Shown here: piece by piece, positions 36,676 to 50,191 of the stretch
Layout of the letters: each line of letters begins with the position of its first letter
How positions within the stretch are numbered: position 1 is the first letter of the stretch
Origin: Prosopis cineraria
Taxonomy: Eukaryota; Streptophyta; Magnoliopsida; Fabales; Fabaceae
Length of the DNA: 64,000 bases
Direction of reading: 5' to 3'
Assembly (NCBI RefSeq): GCF_029017545.1
Contig: NW_026555345.1
Span: forward strand, 25,705,955-25,769,954
Notes under the pieces: generated by a model
The model's input: only the letters and a program-made list of their open reading frames with translations
The model's database searches: none
What the model was told of the DNA's origin: nothing
Made by a program: the position numbers and the translations under genes

Positions 36676-38852
36676 ATAAAAATTTTAATAATTCAAAATT
36701 TATATTTTGCGGTATTTTTCAAATCCCATCCATCACACCAATCATTTTCAACAATTACAAGGTGTAACATAAAGATTAATGGGTTTAAATTCTCTTTAAC
36801 TTGATTTGTTTAAGTTGTGACTTCTGATTATTCGCAATGGTTATTCATAAGCAGACAAAGCAATTCATGTCAATTCTCTTTAACTTGAGCTGTTTGAGTT
36901 GTCACTTCGGATGATTCGCAAAGGTTATTCATAAGTAGACAAAGCAATTCACGTCCGTGACCTCGACCAAAATAATAATAATAATAATAATGTCCGTGAC
37001 GTCCTCCGTTTATGAATTGAAAATCTAAAATTATACAAAATTAGGAATTAATTGACATAAAATAAAATGCGTGCCACAAATAATAATACAGTTTGCAATT
37101 TATAATTAATGCGTTTACATCATTTATCATTTTAATGAAAATTTGCATAACAATAATAATACATAATTTAATTGATTTTACTTTATTAGAATACTCATTA
37201 AATTTATGCATTTTCAAGTTTAAATTATAACCATTAACTTTTTACCTGAACTATAATGTTTAATGAAACTCTAAATATGTTATTATTACTATGTATGTTG
37301 ATAAAAGAATGACATTAGAAGGGAAAATTTGTGTATTTCTGTTGCTACACCTTGATTTTGTAGTTGAGTTGAGTAGCTTTCTTTCTGATAAAAAGAGTTA
37401 TCAATGATTTTTTAGTATATAATATTTTTGATAGAAATTAAAAGAACAAAAAGTTGTGCAATCAACAAATTTTACGACTAATAAAAAACCATAACATTTA
37501 AAAATAGTGAACAAAACAGTTTATTTTTAAAAGATCTCTCAACAATAATCCAAAGGGCAATCTTTACAATTTTAAACTGAGCACATTGTGGGTAAGAGGA
37601 GAGCCAACCCTCACCTCTTTGTTTGCTTCATCACATTGTTGTTTTGATTTCCGCATGATAATGTGTATCTTTTCTCCTCAAAATTTAAACCTTTCATTGT
37701 GATTTTCTGTTATCTTCAATTTTGTCCTCAACTATGTTTAGCATGAAGGTGAGCCCCGTGCGCAAACAATTAATTGATGAATTGTGAAAATGCAATATTT
37801 AGGGAAATGCTCAAACAAATAAATTTCCTATTTATAAATACTTTTATAGTTCATTTTCATGAAAAATTAAACTTAAGTTAAATAATATATATTCACTTAA
37901 GCGTTGAAAGTTCAATCTCAAACCTTATTATGTGTGTAGTAACTTAATTAGTTGAAAAGGTTTGCACCCTTTTTCTTCAGTTCTTCAGTGGAGAAAATTC
38001 ATGCTATCAGCGACCTGCATTAAAAAAACAAAAAAAGATAGGTGACAGTAACGTTTATATATTTTAAACAGAGATACGATGTTTTCATCATAATAAAAAT
38101 TTATAATTCACAATTTTTTTAAAAAATATACAGAAACTTGTTCTCTGGTATAATATATAAAAGCATAATTTAAAATATAGTTAACGAGCATCCTGAACCA
38201 TGAACTTGTAAAACGTGTAAAATGAATTGCTAGGAAATTAATGCTTTTTTAATTAACTTTTGGATTGCTAGAAAAAAAGATATGGAGATGGTGTGAATGA
38301 AGCTGGCAAAAAATGGTATAAATAAAGAATTGAAAAAAATGAAAATTAATTAATTGATTATAAAAATAAATTAAGTTTTTTTTTTACCAGAAAAGTGAAA
38401 TTAAGTTTAAAAAGAGAACTGAGTTGATTGAAGAGAAATGCGTCGGCCATTGGTCCCCAGTCGATAATTGCACGAAGAAATTAAATGACAAACAGCGGTC
38501 CAGAGTCTGTGTCGTGACAGAGAATCTTCTACGGACACCTGTTTCGGATATTATAGATTTATAGTAAGCACTAAATAGTAAATAAAGTAAAATTATTTAT
38601 ATTTCCTTTATCAAAGGGTCATTTAAAACGCCTATTCTATTAGAAAGGCCAATTGGTGTGGAATCTTCTTACTTATTAAATATTTAGAGATAACTTTAAT
38701 ATTATTATTTATAATAACTTCTCTTAATATGTACAGATCTAATAATTTTTAATATGATTTAACTTTTTATTTTTTTACAGTTTTTCGTGGCTTGTATTAA
38801 AAAAAATAAAACCACTATTTTATATAGGATTCAAAAATAAAAAAGGTCAGTA

Positions 38853-39074
38853 CTCTCTCTATTAAAAAATATAAAATACTTTTAACTGAATCTCACATTT
38901 AATAAAGTAATTATTTATTTTTAAATCAACCCATATTAAACATTCTACAATAAATCAATAGGGACACTTTTAAAAAAATAAGTAATGATTATACCTTAAA
39001 AAATTAAAAATGTCTTACATTTTTAAATCTTCAACTCTTTAAAAAAATTTCTTATATTTTTAAATGAAGGAAGT
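38853..39074. mobile_element. MITE family A copy in unit 2
   Basis: Orthologous to 31563-31782 and nearly identical to it. Confidence 0.6.
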
Positions 39075-42000
39075 ATAGTTTTGAAAAATAAATGGGATAT
39101 GTGTTGTTAGTTTGTATTTTAAGGGAGGTTTGTGTAAATTTTAAAAAAATTATATAAAGAGAATGTATGTAAAAAATTTATAATTAAAGTGTTCAGTATC
39201 GTATGTGTTAATAATTCATTCTGCCTTTGTGTTTCTGGTTTTAGAAAAATTAAAGACAATCTTATTTATCTGAAGTTTTGATACGAGGATTCGTCCCAAA
39301 AAAAAACAAAAAGAAAAAAAAATACACGGGGAGATCCGATCTTATCCACCAATCATGTACGTCTGCATGCCAGAAGAGCAAGAGAGGACATTTTGAATAT
39401 TTGGAAGGTTAGCTTTGCTGCACTTGCTTCCAAACTCCATCAGATGATTCAAAATCCCAACCCTTGCCCATGATTTCCTGCCACCAAATTCTTTTGCCCT
39501 CTAAATCTTGACCCTCCACGTGTCTTGCCTTTGCATCAATGTAAACAACGTGCTTGTTTAGTTTATTGTTACTTTTTCCCAACGCTTATAATCGAATTAA
39601 GAAGAGTAATTAAAATTCTTAAATTATTAACTTACTTTTAATTGTACCTTTAATACAGGAAGAGTGGTTAAACATGTCATCCAAATCAATCATATATGAA
39701 CATTTTTAGAAATAATTTACTAATACTTAATTAAAGTGTATAAGGCGTCTTCTATTATAAAGACTAGACAAAATTTTTAGTACAATATAGATTATCGTAT
39801 AGGTTAACGGCAAAATTTTACTACAACACAAACTGTTTAACATAAAAAATATTTAATATTTTTTTGAACAGTGCAAATAAATACTAGTTTATAAATGTGG
39901 GTAGAAGTGAAGTATTCAAATCTTTTTAATTGATATACAAAGATTCTTTACAACAAAAAAGATTTAAATCACAGAGTGGGTAAATACAGAGAAATTCCAG
40001 CAAAGACCTAGTATACCACATCATTTATAGACTATTCAATAAAAACTTGCCATATCATATGGTTATAAATATAAATTGATTCTATTATTAATAATGATAT
40101 AGTGAGAAAAAGAAAGAAATTAAAAAGATATCATATTTTAAAAATAAAATTATTAGAAATAATGATATAAAAAATTATTTGATTGGTACAATTTTATTGT
40201 ATAGTTACAAATAATGTAATGTGCCCCATCTGTGCAAGAATTCCTCACAAAATATTAATACATCTGTCTTCATGTCACTTCCCCACCCCCCAAACCTCCT
40301 TTTTTTTTTCTGCGCAAATTGCAGCTAAAAGAACTTTCTTTTTTTGATACAAAGATAAAAGATTTTTTTTTAAATAAGCACTGAAAATTTTATTTCATCA
40401 AAGAAAAACCATGCAAGCAGAACCAACCACTAGCTTCAACGTATGAAGAGAAAAACAAGAGCTTAACACATGTATACTTGGTCTGGACATTGAGCCTTCT
40501 GGACCACTTTTTATCATTTTCTTCTTGCAATTATCAATTGGGGACCAGATTCATCCGAATTTCTTCGAGTGATTTCTATTTTTGTTTATACCATTTTTTT
40601 TTCCGCCAACGTTGTACGTATACTATTTACACATCTTAGTTTTGCCAAAAAAAATAGAATAAGCTAATCAAATTGTCCTTATAAAATAAATAATTTTAAC
40701 AATTTACTCTTTTTTACTACTAGTCATCGGTATCTGTTAATATTGGATTAGTAATTTTTCTATTCATAAGATTCGAACCCCAGTATTATTTAAGGGGTGT
40801 TAAATTCCTCACAACTCCTTTCCATTTACAATTATTAAATCCAAATTAATTAGACTTTTTTTTTTTAGTATTATGGACAAGAGGCCCACATCTAAATTTG
40901 GGTGAATAAGTTATGTAAAATGCAATTATATGTATCATTGAATCTTTAGTAAGTGGGACCGATTGATTCAATTATTACAATATGTGATTAGTTATCAAAG
41001 TTTCGTGTCTCTCCTGCTAACCTTTGCTTTTCCATATCAAAGCTTACAAATAAAAGTATAGATCAGTTCCTCAAGACTTGGTGAATAGATGTTTAAATCC
41101 TGTTTAAAAAAAATGCTCACATTTAATCTCTGATGGTATCTTGAACAAGATTGTTTATGATAAAAAAAAATATATGTAAGTGATAAAAAATAAATTTTGC
41201 AGTGCCATACAACTTTCGGAGCTTGTGAGCACGTCCAATAAAAAGAAATATAGAAGGTTGGGGAACTGCAGGAGTACATATTTACTTCATTAGTCTCACT
41301 TTTTTTTTTTTTAACTTCCCCCTACCTATAACTATAAGCTTTCCTCTAAAAAAATTAACCAAAAAAAAAAAAACTCAATAAGAGAGAGAGATGAAATTTT
41401 ACTGAGATTTATCCATGAAGTCAGACGTACGTGCGATGCGGTGGATATATGCATTACATATTTATATCACTATCTCAATCTCAAATTACAAAATAATTTA
41501 AAATAAGATTATACTAATAATGATACTTTTGCAAATATAATTTTTAAAATAAAATTATAAACTTTTAAAAATATCCTTACATATTTAATCATTATGTTAT
41601 AGTATCATTTTAATTCTCAGTTCACTTAAAGGATAGTATTAAAAATATCATCAATAAAATTTTATTTTTCTTAAATTATTTTATATTTTGAGATAAAAAA
41701 ATTCTTCTACAGCTGTCTCATAATTTAGGATATATAGAGGGAGTACTATATTATAGAATTTTACTTAATTAATTACATTTTTTCCTAATTAGAAAGAAAA
41801 GTACTTTAAAAGCTAAAAAAGGTGAGGTTTCACTCTTTCGTTTAGAATTGCATAAAATTATATCACTCAGTTACTTTTATTCTTAAGAATGACTATAGCA
41901 GAAAAAAACATGGGCAAAATTTAATATTGAGAAAACAGAATTTTGAGTCCATGTATTTTGATAGCGTTTTGCTATTGGTAAATAAGAGCATGGATGACAT

Positions 42001-44724
42001 TCATACACCCATATATAACATAACAATTTTACTAAATTCAGGTTTTGAATTGAGATAGGATGTCTTTCTATTAATTTTGAACTATTTGCCCGCTCCTCTC
42101 GTTTCCAGGATGTCGCTCCCTTCCCTAACAATATACAATAGTTCAGCTTGTTTCAAATTCTAATTGAAATATAATGATACTAGAATGTCATTTACTTCTT
42201 CCTAAGTAATAGGCCCACGCAGCTAGTTTTCTTAGTCCCTTGATGCGTGTTCTTCTGTTAAAACCTCTTTTAACAATTTTATCACACAACCGGAAGTGAT
42301 ATGATTAAACGAAACTAGAGTTATAGCCCAGAAATTAAAGCTTGCATATATGTTAATTATCCTCGAGTTGCTATTCATTTGGTAACCAACAAATTATGTT
42401 GAATAACTAAATACTTATTTAAAAAAAGTAAAACAAACAAATTACTCTTCTTTAGTGATATTTTGCTAAGCAAAACTTCTTTAAAAATAATAAGTTAACG
42501 TAAATAAAGAACAATGATCAGCAGCCAAGTGTGATGAACAATAATTACTCAACCAGAAAATGATCAATATCACCCAGGCTCTATCTTGGTTCCAAAATCA
42601 CTATCCAGTACTCGACTCAAGATCTCAACTCTTCGTGTTGCTTTCCTTTAATCAATGATTATGATTGTACAATATATAATGTTTATCAATCTTTGTGATG
42701 AACGGTATTGTTGCACCGGGTTTTTTGTTCAGCAAGGACCCACTTCTTTAATTACCCTTTTGTTTTCGGTCCCCAAGTGCGTGAATGTACAATGGAAATA
42801 TTATCAGATAGCTAGATACTAGATAGGGACGACGATGGAATCTTTCTTCCAATGGTTATTATTTTTTCAAAATAAAAATGGTTGTCAATGCTTCTTTCTT
42901 GATGTATACTTATTTAATCATATTTGGAAGTTCTTTTTTCTTTGCCACTAATCATATTTATAAATTATTTTTAATATATTTTATTGAAATTAAGGAAAAT
43001 AGTAAAACTAATTAATTCTATCTGCAGATTTAATAGGTTTTTTCAGCTTTTCCCATGCATATTTATTAAATATATATTTTAATAATGCAATTTCTCTCAC
43101 CAATGGTTAATGGAATAGAAGGGGAAACTAATGATAAAAAAAAAAATCAATTTCATGCCTTATAAGTAAGATAAAAAAAAATTATTCTCCCTCTCTACTT
43201 TATATATAAATAAAACCGGAGGGAACGTATGTGTACATATATTGTGTTTGGTCACCTTCTTTAGCGTATATGGCATCAGCTGATTCAATCCTTAAATCGA
43301 GTCATTTAAATATGGTGCAAATTAAATAAAACGATGAGGAATATAGTAAAGCAATCACTTAATTATGTGTTTTCAGAAGATCTTTAGAAGTGAGGGAATC
43401 CCTTTCCAGGATGTTTTAACCGTGAAAAAATTCGCTCAGAGCCTCAGACAATTTGAGTAATAAGATTTTGGCTGGAAACGATCTATATATTGACTAAATA
43501 ATATTAAAAAAAGAAAGATAAAAGTGAGCATCAGACAAGGGTGTGGGCCCCAGCCACGCAAGCTCAACGGTCGATGGGCACATACGTAGTACGAACTGCT
43601 ACGTTAAAGATTCCTTATGATAAATCAATTTTTGAATTTTCATAGTTACAGTGACTTAGTCCATCACGTGCATCAATTCATCTATCCACAAAAAATAGCA
43701 TATTAAGTAATTAATTGAGCTATTATACAAATTTTTGTGTGCCCCAAAAAATTAAGAGTCAAAAAATTATCTCATACATTTTTATAATATATACTTCCTT
43801 CATTTAAAAATATAAAATATTTTTAATTAAATTTTATTTTAATAAAATAATTATTTATTTTTAAATTAATCCTATTTTTCAAACTAACTCTGGTATAATA
43901 TATGAAAACATGATTTAAAATATGATTAAGGAGCATTCTGAACCATAAACCCATAAAATATATAAAATGAATTGCTAAAAATTAACGCTAATTTTAATTA
44001 AGTATTGGATTGCTAGAAAAGTAAGATATAGAGATGGTGTAAATGAAGCTGGCAAAAAATGGTATAAATAAAGAATTGAAAAAAATGAAAATTAATTAAT
44101 TGATTATAAAAGTGAAATTAATTTTTTTTTTTACCGGAAAAGTGAAATTGAGTTTGACAAAGGAGAACTCAGTTGATTGAAGAAAGATGCGTCGGCCATT
44201 GGTCCACAGTTGAAAATGGCGCGAAGAAAATAAACTAACAAAAAGTGGCCCAGACTGTGTCCTGACCGAGAATCTTCTACGGACTCTTGTTTCGGATATT
44301 ATAGATTTATAATACGCACTAAATACTAAATAAATTAAAATTATTTACATTTTCTTTGTCAAAGGATCACTTAAGAGGCTTATTTTATTTGAAAAGTAGA
44401 TAAACATGCTGATTTTTTTACTTATCAAGTATTTAGAGATAATTTTGATATTATTATTTACAATGATCTCCTTAAGATGCAAAGACCTAATAATTTTTAA
44501 TGTGACCTAACTTTCTATTTCTTACACTATTTTTTCATAGTCCTGTATTAAAAAAATAAAACACATTTTTTATATAGGATTCAAAATAAAAAAGAAGGTT
44601 GGTACAATTTTGAAAAATTAATGGGATATGTTTTTTGTATTTTAAGGGAGGTTTGTGTAAATTAAAAAAAATTATATAAAGAGAATGTATGTAAAAAATT
44701 TATAATTAAAGTCTTCAATATCGT

Positions 44725-44973
44725 ATTCACTTCTTAAAAAATATAAGTCATTTTTAATTAAATTTTATCCTTTAATAAAGTAGTTATCTATTTTTAAATT
44801 AACCTTATCTTTTTATATTTACTCTTGTTTAACACTCCATAATAAATAAATATAAAATTACGTCTTTTTAATAAAAAAAAGTAATGATTACACCTTAAAA
44901 AATTAAAAATAATTTATATTTTTAAATATTTAATTTTTAAAAAAATATTTTATATTTTTAAATAGAGAAAATA
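44725..44973. mobile_element. MITE family A copy in unit 3
   Basis: ACTTCTTAAAAAATATAAGTC through AAATAGAGAAAATATA. In the region equivalent to 31563-31782 of unit 1. Confidence 0.55.
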
Positions 44974-45818
44974 TATGTCAATAATTCATTCTACCTTTAT
45001 GTTTTTGTTTTTTTAAAAAATTAAAGACAATCTTATGTATCTGAACTTTTGATACGAGGATTCGTCCGAAAAAAAAAAAAAAAAAAGATACGAGGAGATC
45101 CGATCTTATCCACCAATCATGTACGTCAGCATGCCAGAGGACCAAGAGAGGACATTTTGAATATTTTGAAGGTTAGCTGCACTTGCTTCGAAACTCCATT
45201 AAATGATTCAAAATCCTAACCCTTGCCCATGATTTCCTGCCACCTAATTCTTTGTCCTCTAAATCTCGACCCTCCACGTGTCTTGCTTTTGCATCAATGT
45301 GAACAACGTGCTTATTTAAGTTTATTGTTACTGTTTCCAAACACTTTTGATCGCATTAAGAAGAGTAATTAAAATTCTTAAATTATTAACTTACTTTTAA
45401 TTTTACCTTTAACATAGGAAGAGTGATTAAACATGTCATCCAAATCAATCATGTATGTACATTTTTAGAAATAATTTATTAATGCTTAATTACATTTTAT
45501 AAGGTGTCGTCCATTATAAAGACTAAACAAAATTTTTAGTATAATATAGATTCGAGTATAGGTTAACGGAAAATTTTCACTATAACACAAACTGTTTAAT
45601 ATAAAATATATTTAATATTTTTCTCGGACAGTGTAAATAAATAATAGTCTATAAATGTGGGTAGAAGTGAAGTATTCAAATCTTTTTAATTGATAAAAAT
45701 GTAATTGTATAAAGATTCTTTTCAACAAAAAGATTTCAATCATAGAGTGGGTAAATACAGAAAAATTCTTGCATGGACCTAGTGTACCACATTATGCAAT
45801 ATCATATGATCATAGATA

Positions 45819-46069
45819 GGATAAACATAACTTTTAATTCCTGCATTTTATTCATATTTTACTTTTAATTTTTATACTTTTTTTAATATTTTAGATACTA
45901 CAGTTTTATTTTTTATTATTTTAGATTCTTTCAAGATTCCTATACTTTTCTTTTAAAGGAACCAAAAATAATAAAAAATAAAAGTGCAAGGACTTAAAAC
46001 ATAAAAAAAAGTATATGGACTAAAAACAAAACACAAGTAAAATACAGATACCAAAAGTTATGTTTACCC
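45819..46069. mobile_element. Mutator-like MITE, 251 bp, unit 3 only
   Basis: Terminal inverted repeats GGATAAACATAACTTTT and AAAAGTTATGTTTACCC are flanked by a 9-bp target duplication, TCATAGATA (45810-45818) and TTATAGATA (46070-46078), eight of nine matching. The interior folds back on itself. Units 1 and 2 have the empty site (about 32770 and 40065). Confidence 0.85.
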
Positions 46070-46195
46070 TTATAGATATAAATTGATTATGTTATTGATG
46101 ATGATAGAGCAAGAAAAAGAGAGAAAGTTAAAAGATTTCATATTTTAAAAATAAAATTATTAGAAATAATGATATAAAAAATTATTTGATTGATA

Positions 46196-46449
46196 CTTCT
46201 TCCATTCAAAAATGTAAAGCATTTTTTAAGGAGTTAAATTATTAAAAATGTAATGCATTTTTAGTTTTTTCAGCTGTAATTATTGCCTTTTTTTTTAAAA
46301 AATGTCTCTATTAATAATAATTTTATATTTAGTATAAAGTGTTTAATAGGAGTAAATATGAAAAGGTAAGATTAGTTTAAGAGTAAGTAACTATTTTATT
46401 GAGGGTGAGATTTGATTAAAAATGCCTTACATTTTTAAACAGAAAGAGT
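46196..46449. mobile_element. MITE family A copy, reverse orientation
   Basis: Starts ACTTCTTCCATTCAAAAATG and ends AAAAATGCCTTACATTTTTAA. Interrupts array sequence that is continuous at 32900 in unit 1. Confidence 0.65.
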
Positions 46450-46713
46450 ACAATTTTATTATATAGTTACAAATAATGTAATGTGCCCAATCTATACACG
46501 AATTCCTAACAAAATATTAATACATCTGTCTTCAACTGACTTCCTCCCTCCAAACCTCCTTTTTTTCCTACATAAATTACAGCTAAAAGAACTTTCTTTT
46601 TTTTAATATAAAGGTAAAAGAATTTTTTTAAAATAAGTACTCAAACTTTTGGCATTATTAACTTTTTCGACGTGGAAAAATTTTGGCAGGACACATATCC
46701 ATGGGTATAAAAA

Positions 46714-48008
46714 TTAGGAAAAATTTCATTTAAAGACCACAGTAGCAACTTATCTTTAGGTGACTCCCAAAAAATTTTAAAATATCAGTTTAGTCTTATG
46801 GAACTAATTGAAAATAAGTTGAAAGTGAAAAAGATCAAAAAACCCTCAGTTCAAATATTAAAAAAAATCACCAACCACTATCTTCGGTGACCAAAGCTTT
46901 GTTGGCGACGACAGCCACTGGGCCTCCATTGTCAGAGCTTTGACCCCTGGCTAGACCATCATTGTCAGAGCTCCAGTCACTAGTTAAACTACCGTCGACG
47001 GTGGCTAGAGAAATAATTTCTTCAAAGGTGGCCAAGATGGGTGTAGAACCCAAGATCCCTTGGTTCACCAAAAAATTTTGGACCACCAAGCCACTCAATC
47101 AATTTAATTATATAATGCATAAAATTATATATATAATAAACCTTATTTTCAAACCACTTGATTATTACGTTACTTGTTAATTATGTAACTTTACTTGTTA
47201 ATACCTTAAAAGGACTTATTAATTACTTAACTTTTCTTGTTAAACCCACGACTCTTGCAACAGAAATAAATTACTTGCTAATAACGTAAATATACTTGTT
47301 AATATCTTAATAGAACTTGTCAATTACTTAACTCTCCTTGTTCAAACTTCTAGCTTTAATTGTATAAGACTTAACAAGGAGAGTTAAGTAATTGACAAGT
47401 CCTATTAAGGTATTAATAAATATAGTCACATGATTAGCAAGCAATTTATTTCTATTGCAGGAGTTGTGAGTTTAACAAGGAAAGTTAAGTAATTAACAAA
47501 TTCTTTATAAGTATCAATAAGTAAAGTTACATGATTAACAAGTAATATAATAATCAAGTGGTTTAAAAATAAAGTTTATTATATATATAGTTTTATGCAT
47601 TATATATGAGGTGCTTGGTGGTCCAAAACCTTTTAGTGAACTAAAGGGTCTTGGGTTCTACACCCACTTTTGGCCACCTTTAGAAAAATTAATTCTCCAA
47701 TCACCACCAACGATGGTCTAGCTGGTAGTGGAGCGCCAGTGATGATGGTCTAGTCAGAGGCTGGAGCTCCAGCAATGGAGGTCTAGTGGCTGCCGTCGTC
47801 GACGAAGCTCCGGTCACCGGCAATAGTGGTTGGTGGTTTTCTTTTATATATATATATATATATATATTTAAACTTAGGGTACTTTGATCTTTTCTACTTT
47901 TAACTTATTTTCAGTTTAGTCTTATAGGACTAAACTGATATTTTGAAATTCTTTGAAAACTACCTGAAGATAAGTTGCTTTTGCAGTCCTTAAATAAAAT
48001 TCTTCCTA
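46714..48008. mobile_element. Foldback element: palindrome of about 1.3 kb
   Basis: The left arm from about 46714 is an imperfect reverse complement of the right arm ending at about 48008, with the centre near 47357. Arm ends read TTAGGAAAAATTTCATTTAA and, inverted, TTTAGGAAGAATTTTATTTAA. Matching inner words include GGTTCTACACCCA / TGGGTGTAGAACC and GGAGAGTTAAGTAATTGAC with its complement. The open frames at 46868-47098 and 46962-47180 are by-products of the arms. Long-TIR Mutator or foldback class is likely; no clear target duplication was established. Confidence 0.8.
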
Positions 48009-48009
48009 A

Positions 48010-50060
48010 AAATTATCTACCCTTCCTTTTATAACACGTGATCTAGAAAACGATTGAATGGGTTGCTTATGTGGTCAATATATTCAGAAAGTTCGATGCA
48101 CATTTTAACTCTTTTATTTATACCTAACACCCAAAGGTACTTTTAATAAACTACCCAATTTGCCAATGATCCAATAACCTAGTTACATGTTAGTTTTCTA
48201 ATAGGTCATGGGTTTAATCTCATCTGAAATCTTAGACTTTTTAAGCCTACTATTTTTTATCCTTTTAATCAGAGAGGAAAAAATTACTCCAGGCACATCA
48301 CTTCATTACTTAAATATATTATTAAAATTAAATTTATTAATTAATTCAATCTGTCTGGTTTCAGACAGATTAATTTTGTCTGAAACTAGACACAATGAAT
48401 TTTATAATTTTAATATATTTATTATGTCAAAAATTAATTTTATTGTTCTTATGTTATTTTCTTACTATTTTTTTATTTTTTGTTTGTTTACTGGGGTAGT
48501 TTTTTAACACCCATTATCATAAATTAGATTTCTATTTCATGGTTATTCATTGAATTTTTTTATATAATTGGTAGCTTATATGTGACAGCATGAATTGGTT
48601 GTTGATTGGAGTTAATAGTTATTGATAATTTCATTGAGATGTGCTTAAATTGATCAAATTGAGATGGTTTAATTCCAAAAAATCTTAATTCATAAGTCAT
48701 TATGCTATCAAATTTTTTAAATTCTAGAACATAAATTAATTTGTTGATATTTCAATTGGATAAAATGAACCATATAATTTTTATTTTTACCAGTTTAATT
48801 GTGTGTTTGATTAGAGTTGATAAGTAAATAATATCATGCATTGGATTTAATTTGATGGAATTAAGTTGTCATGTTGCTGAAATTGATGATTTATTAGAAA
48901 CAAAAAGGTTGACTTGGAGGTTTTACTGTCTTGGGAGTCTCAATTTATAAGTTGTTATGCTTCAGGTTTTTTTTTTAAATTCAAATCATAAATTACTTGC
49001 TGATATTCGAATTAGGTAACTGTGAATTGTAGTTGGATAAATGCTTTACGAATGAGAAGGTGCACAAATATGATAGCTTGTATAATGATTCAGAACTGCC
49101 TTTGTATTCAAGGCACACAAAATATACATGATTAATAATGGTGTTGAAGTTGTTCAACTTGAAAGTGAGATATGAGTAGAGTAATAAAAGTTTCACAAAG
49201 TTGCTCAAAATTGTTCAAAGATATGCTTCCAGAGGGTAATGTATTTATAAAATTTATAACTGTGAATTATTATTCATGCATATATTGTGCTTGAATTTAC
49301 AATATTTCAAAAGTTTAGAGTCATATTTTAAATTAAAGTTGAGACATATATGCAATATTTAGTCTAGTTTCTTCCTAACTAAAATTAACAAGGTTAGAGT
49401 AATTTTGTATAGATATTTCTATTCGAAATGTAGACTTTCATTTGATATGTTTGTACTTGATATATTTATATTAATCTCTAGAGCTGCTGTTTATGTATTT
49501 ATATAGGTTTTATAAATAAAGGATCGATGTATAACTACAAAAGGTGGTTCTTTTTTTAAAAAAATAGCAATTACAGCCACAATTATTCCATAAATGGATA
49601 TTTTTGGCCACAGTTGTGGTAAATAGCCGTGGCCTTAACTGGTTGTTCACCGTAATTACTTTATTTTTGCTATAATTCCACTAAGACCTATGGTGAAAAT
49701 TCTTCTATCATTACTATACTCATTTTTAGTACATATCATCTTATGTCGTAAAAATAAGTTTTTAATTATGGTGAAAATTGCTTTTTGCACGAGTGAGATT
49801 ATCGTTCACGCTACATTCAATCTGGACCAAATTTGCATAATTTATAAATTTTTCAAATACCTAAAATGCCCATTACTTTAATAAAGCACTATAATTACAT
49901 CTCTCTCATATGTGTTTGTACTCTTCTCATGAGCTCCGACGTAGTACGCCTTAAAAATTCAAAATTGAAGTTATATTTTAATAATTTGATATAAATTTTA
50001 TGCGTTGATGTACTCTGTATGATTTTTTTTTAACTCTTGTCGAGGTATTTACATTGGCAT
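48010..50060. other. Gene-free spacer before BBI gene 50192
   Basis: AT-rich. The 99-residue open frame at 48208-48507 is low-complexity Leu/Ile/Phe-rich with no family resemblance. A short hairpin ATCTGTCTGG...CAGACAGAT sits at about 48349-48370. Around 48690-48780 and 48950-49030 a loose direct repeat is present. Around 49570-49680 words such as GCCACAGTTGTGGT recall DNA-transposon subterminal repeats. Confidence 0.45.
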
Positions 50061-50102
50061 ACATCAATTGACGTTGTATATTGTATATCCATCAATTCTG
50101 GG

Positions 50103-50110
50103 TATAAATA
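50103..50110 (+). promoter_or_regulatory. TATA box of BBI gene 50192
   Basis: TATAAATA, followed by CACTACTTCACAAGCAAAG, the leader word shared with the relics at 5141 and 5402 and the gene at 61912. Confidence 0.75.
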
Positions 50111-50191
50111 ACCCATCCTGCGTGCTCACTACTTCACAAGCAAAGACACAAGCATACGAGACAGTGACTGAGAGGCAGAGAGGAGAAGAAG

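Larger units (their letters stand above)
34700..42030. repeat. Tandem array unit 2, about 7.3 kb, gene-free
   Basis: Second full unit, same order as unit 1. Small differences include loss of the GCGATGGGCACATGCG-like words near 36225, which are present in units 1 and 3, an extra AAT-repeat patch near 36975 and homopolymer length changes. No gene was seen. The promoter-like module is at 35180-35345. Confidence 0.85.
42030..46640. repeat. Tandem array unit 3, shortened, gene-free
   Basis: Follows units 1 and 2 to about 43865. It then jumps at a MITE family A end (43795-43865) to sequence equivalent to about 30850, a deletion of roughly 1.6 kb, and continues to about 46640 (equivalent to about 33090), where homology ends. 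It is more diverged than units 1 and 2 are from each other. It has its own insertions, including a Mutator-like MITE at 45819-46069 and family A copies at 44725 and 46196. Confidence 0.8.

Noticed and set aside
46868..47180. Overlapping open frames on both strands
   Set aside because: They fall in one arm of the long palindrome and are by-products of GC-rich arm sequence, with no family resemblance.
48208..48507. 99-residue hydrophobic open frame
   Set aside because: Leu/Ile/Phe-rich translation of AT-rich DNA, with no promoter, conserved motif or repeat in relatives.
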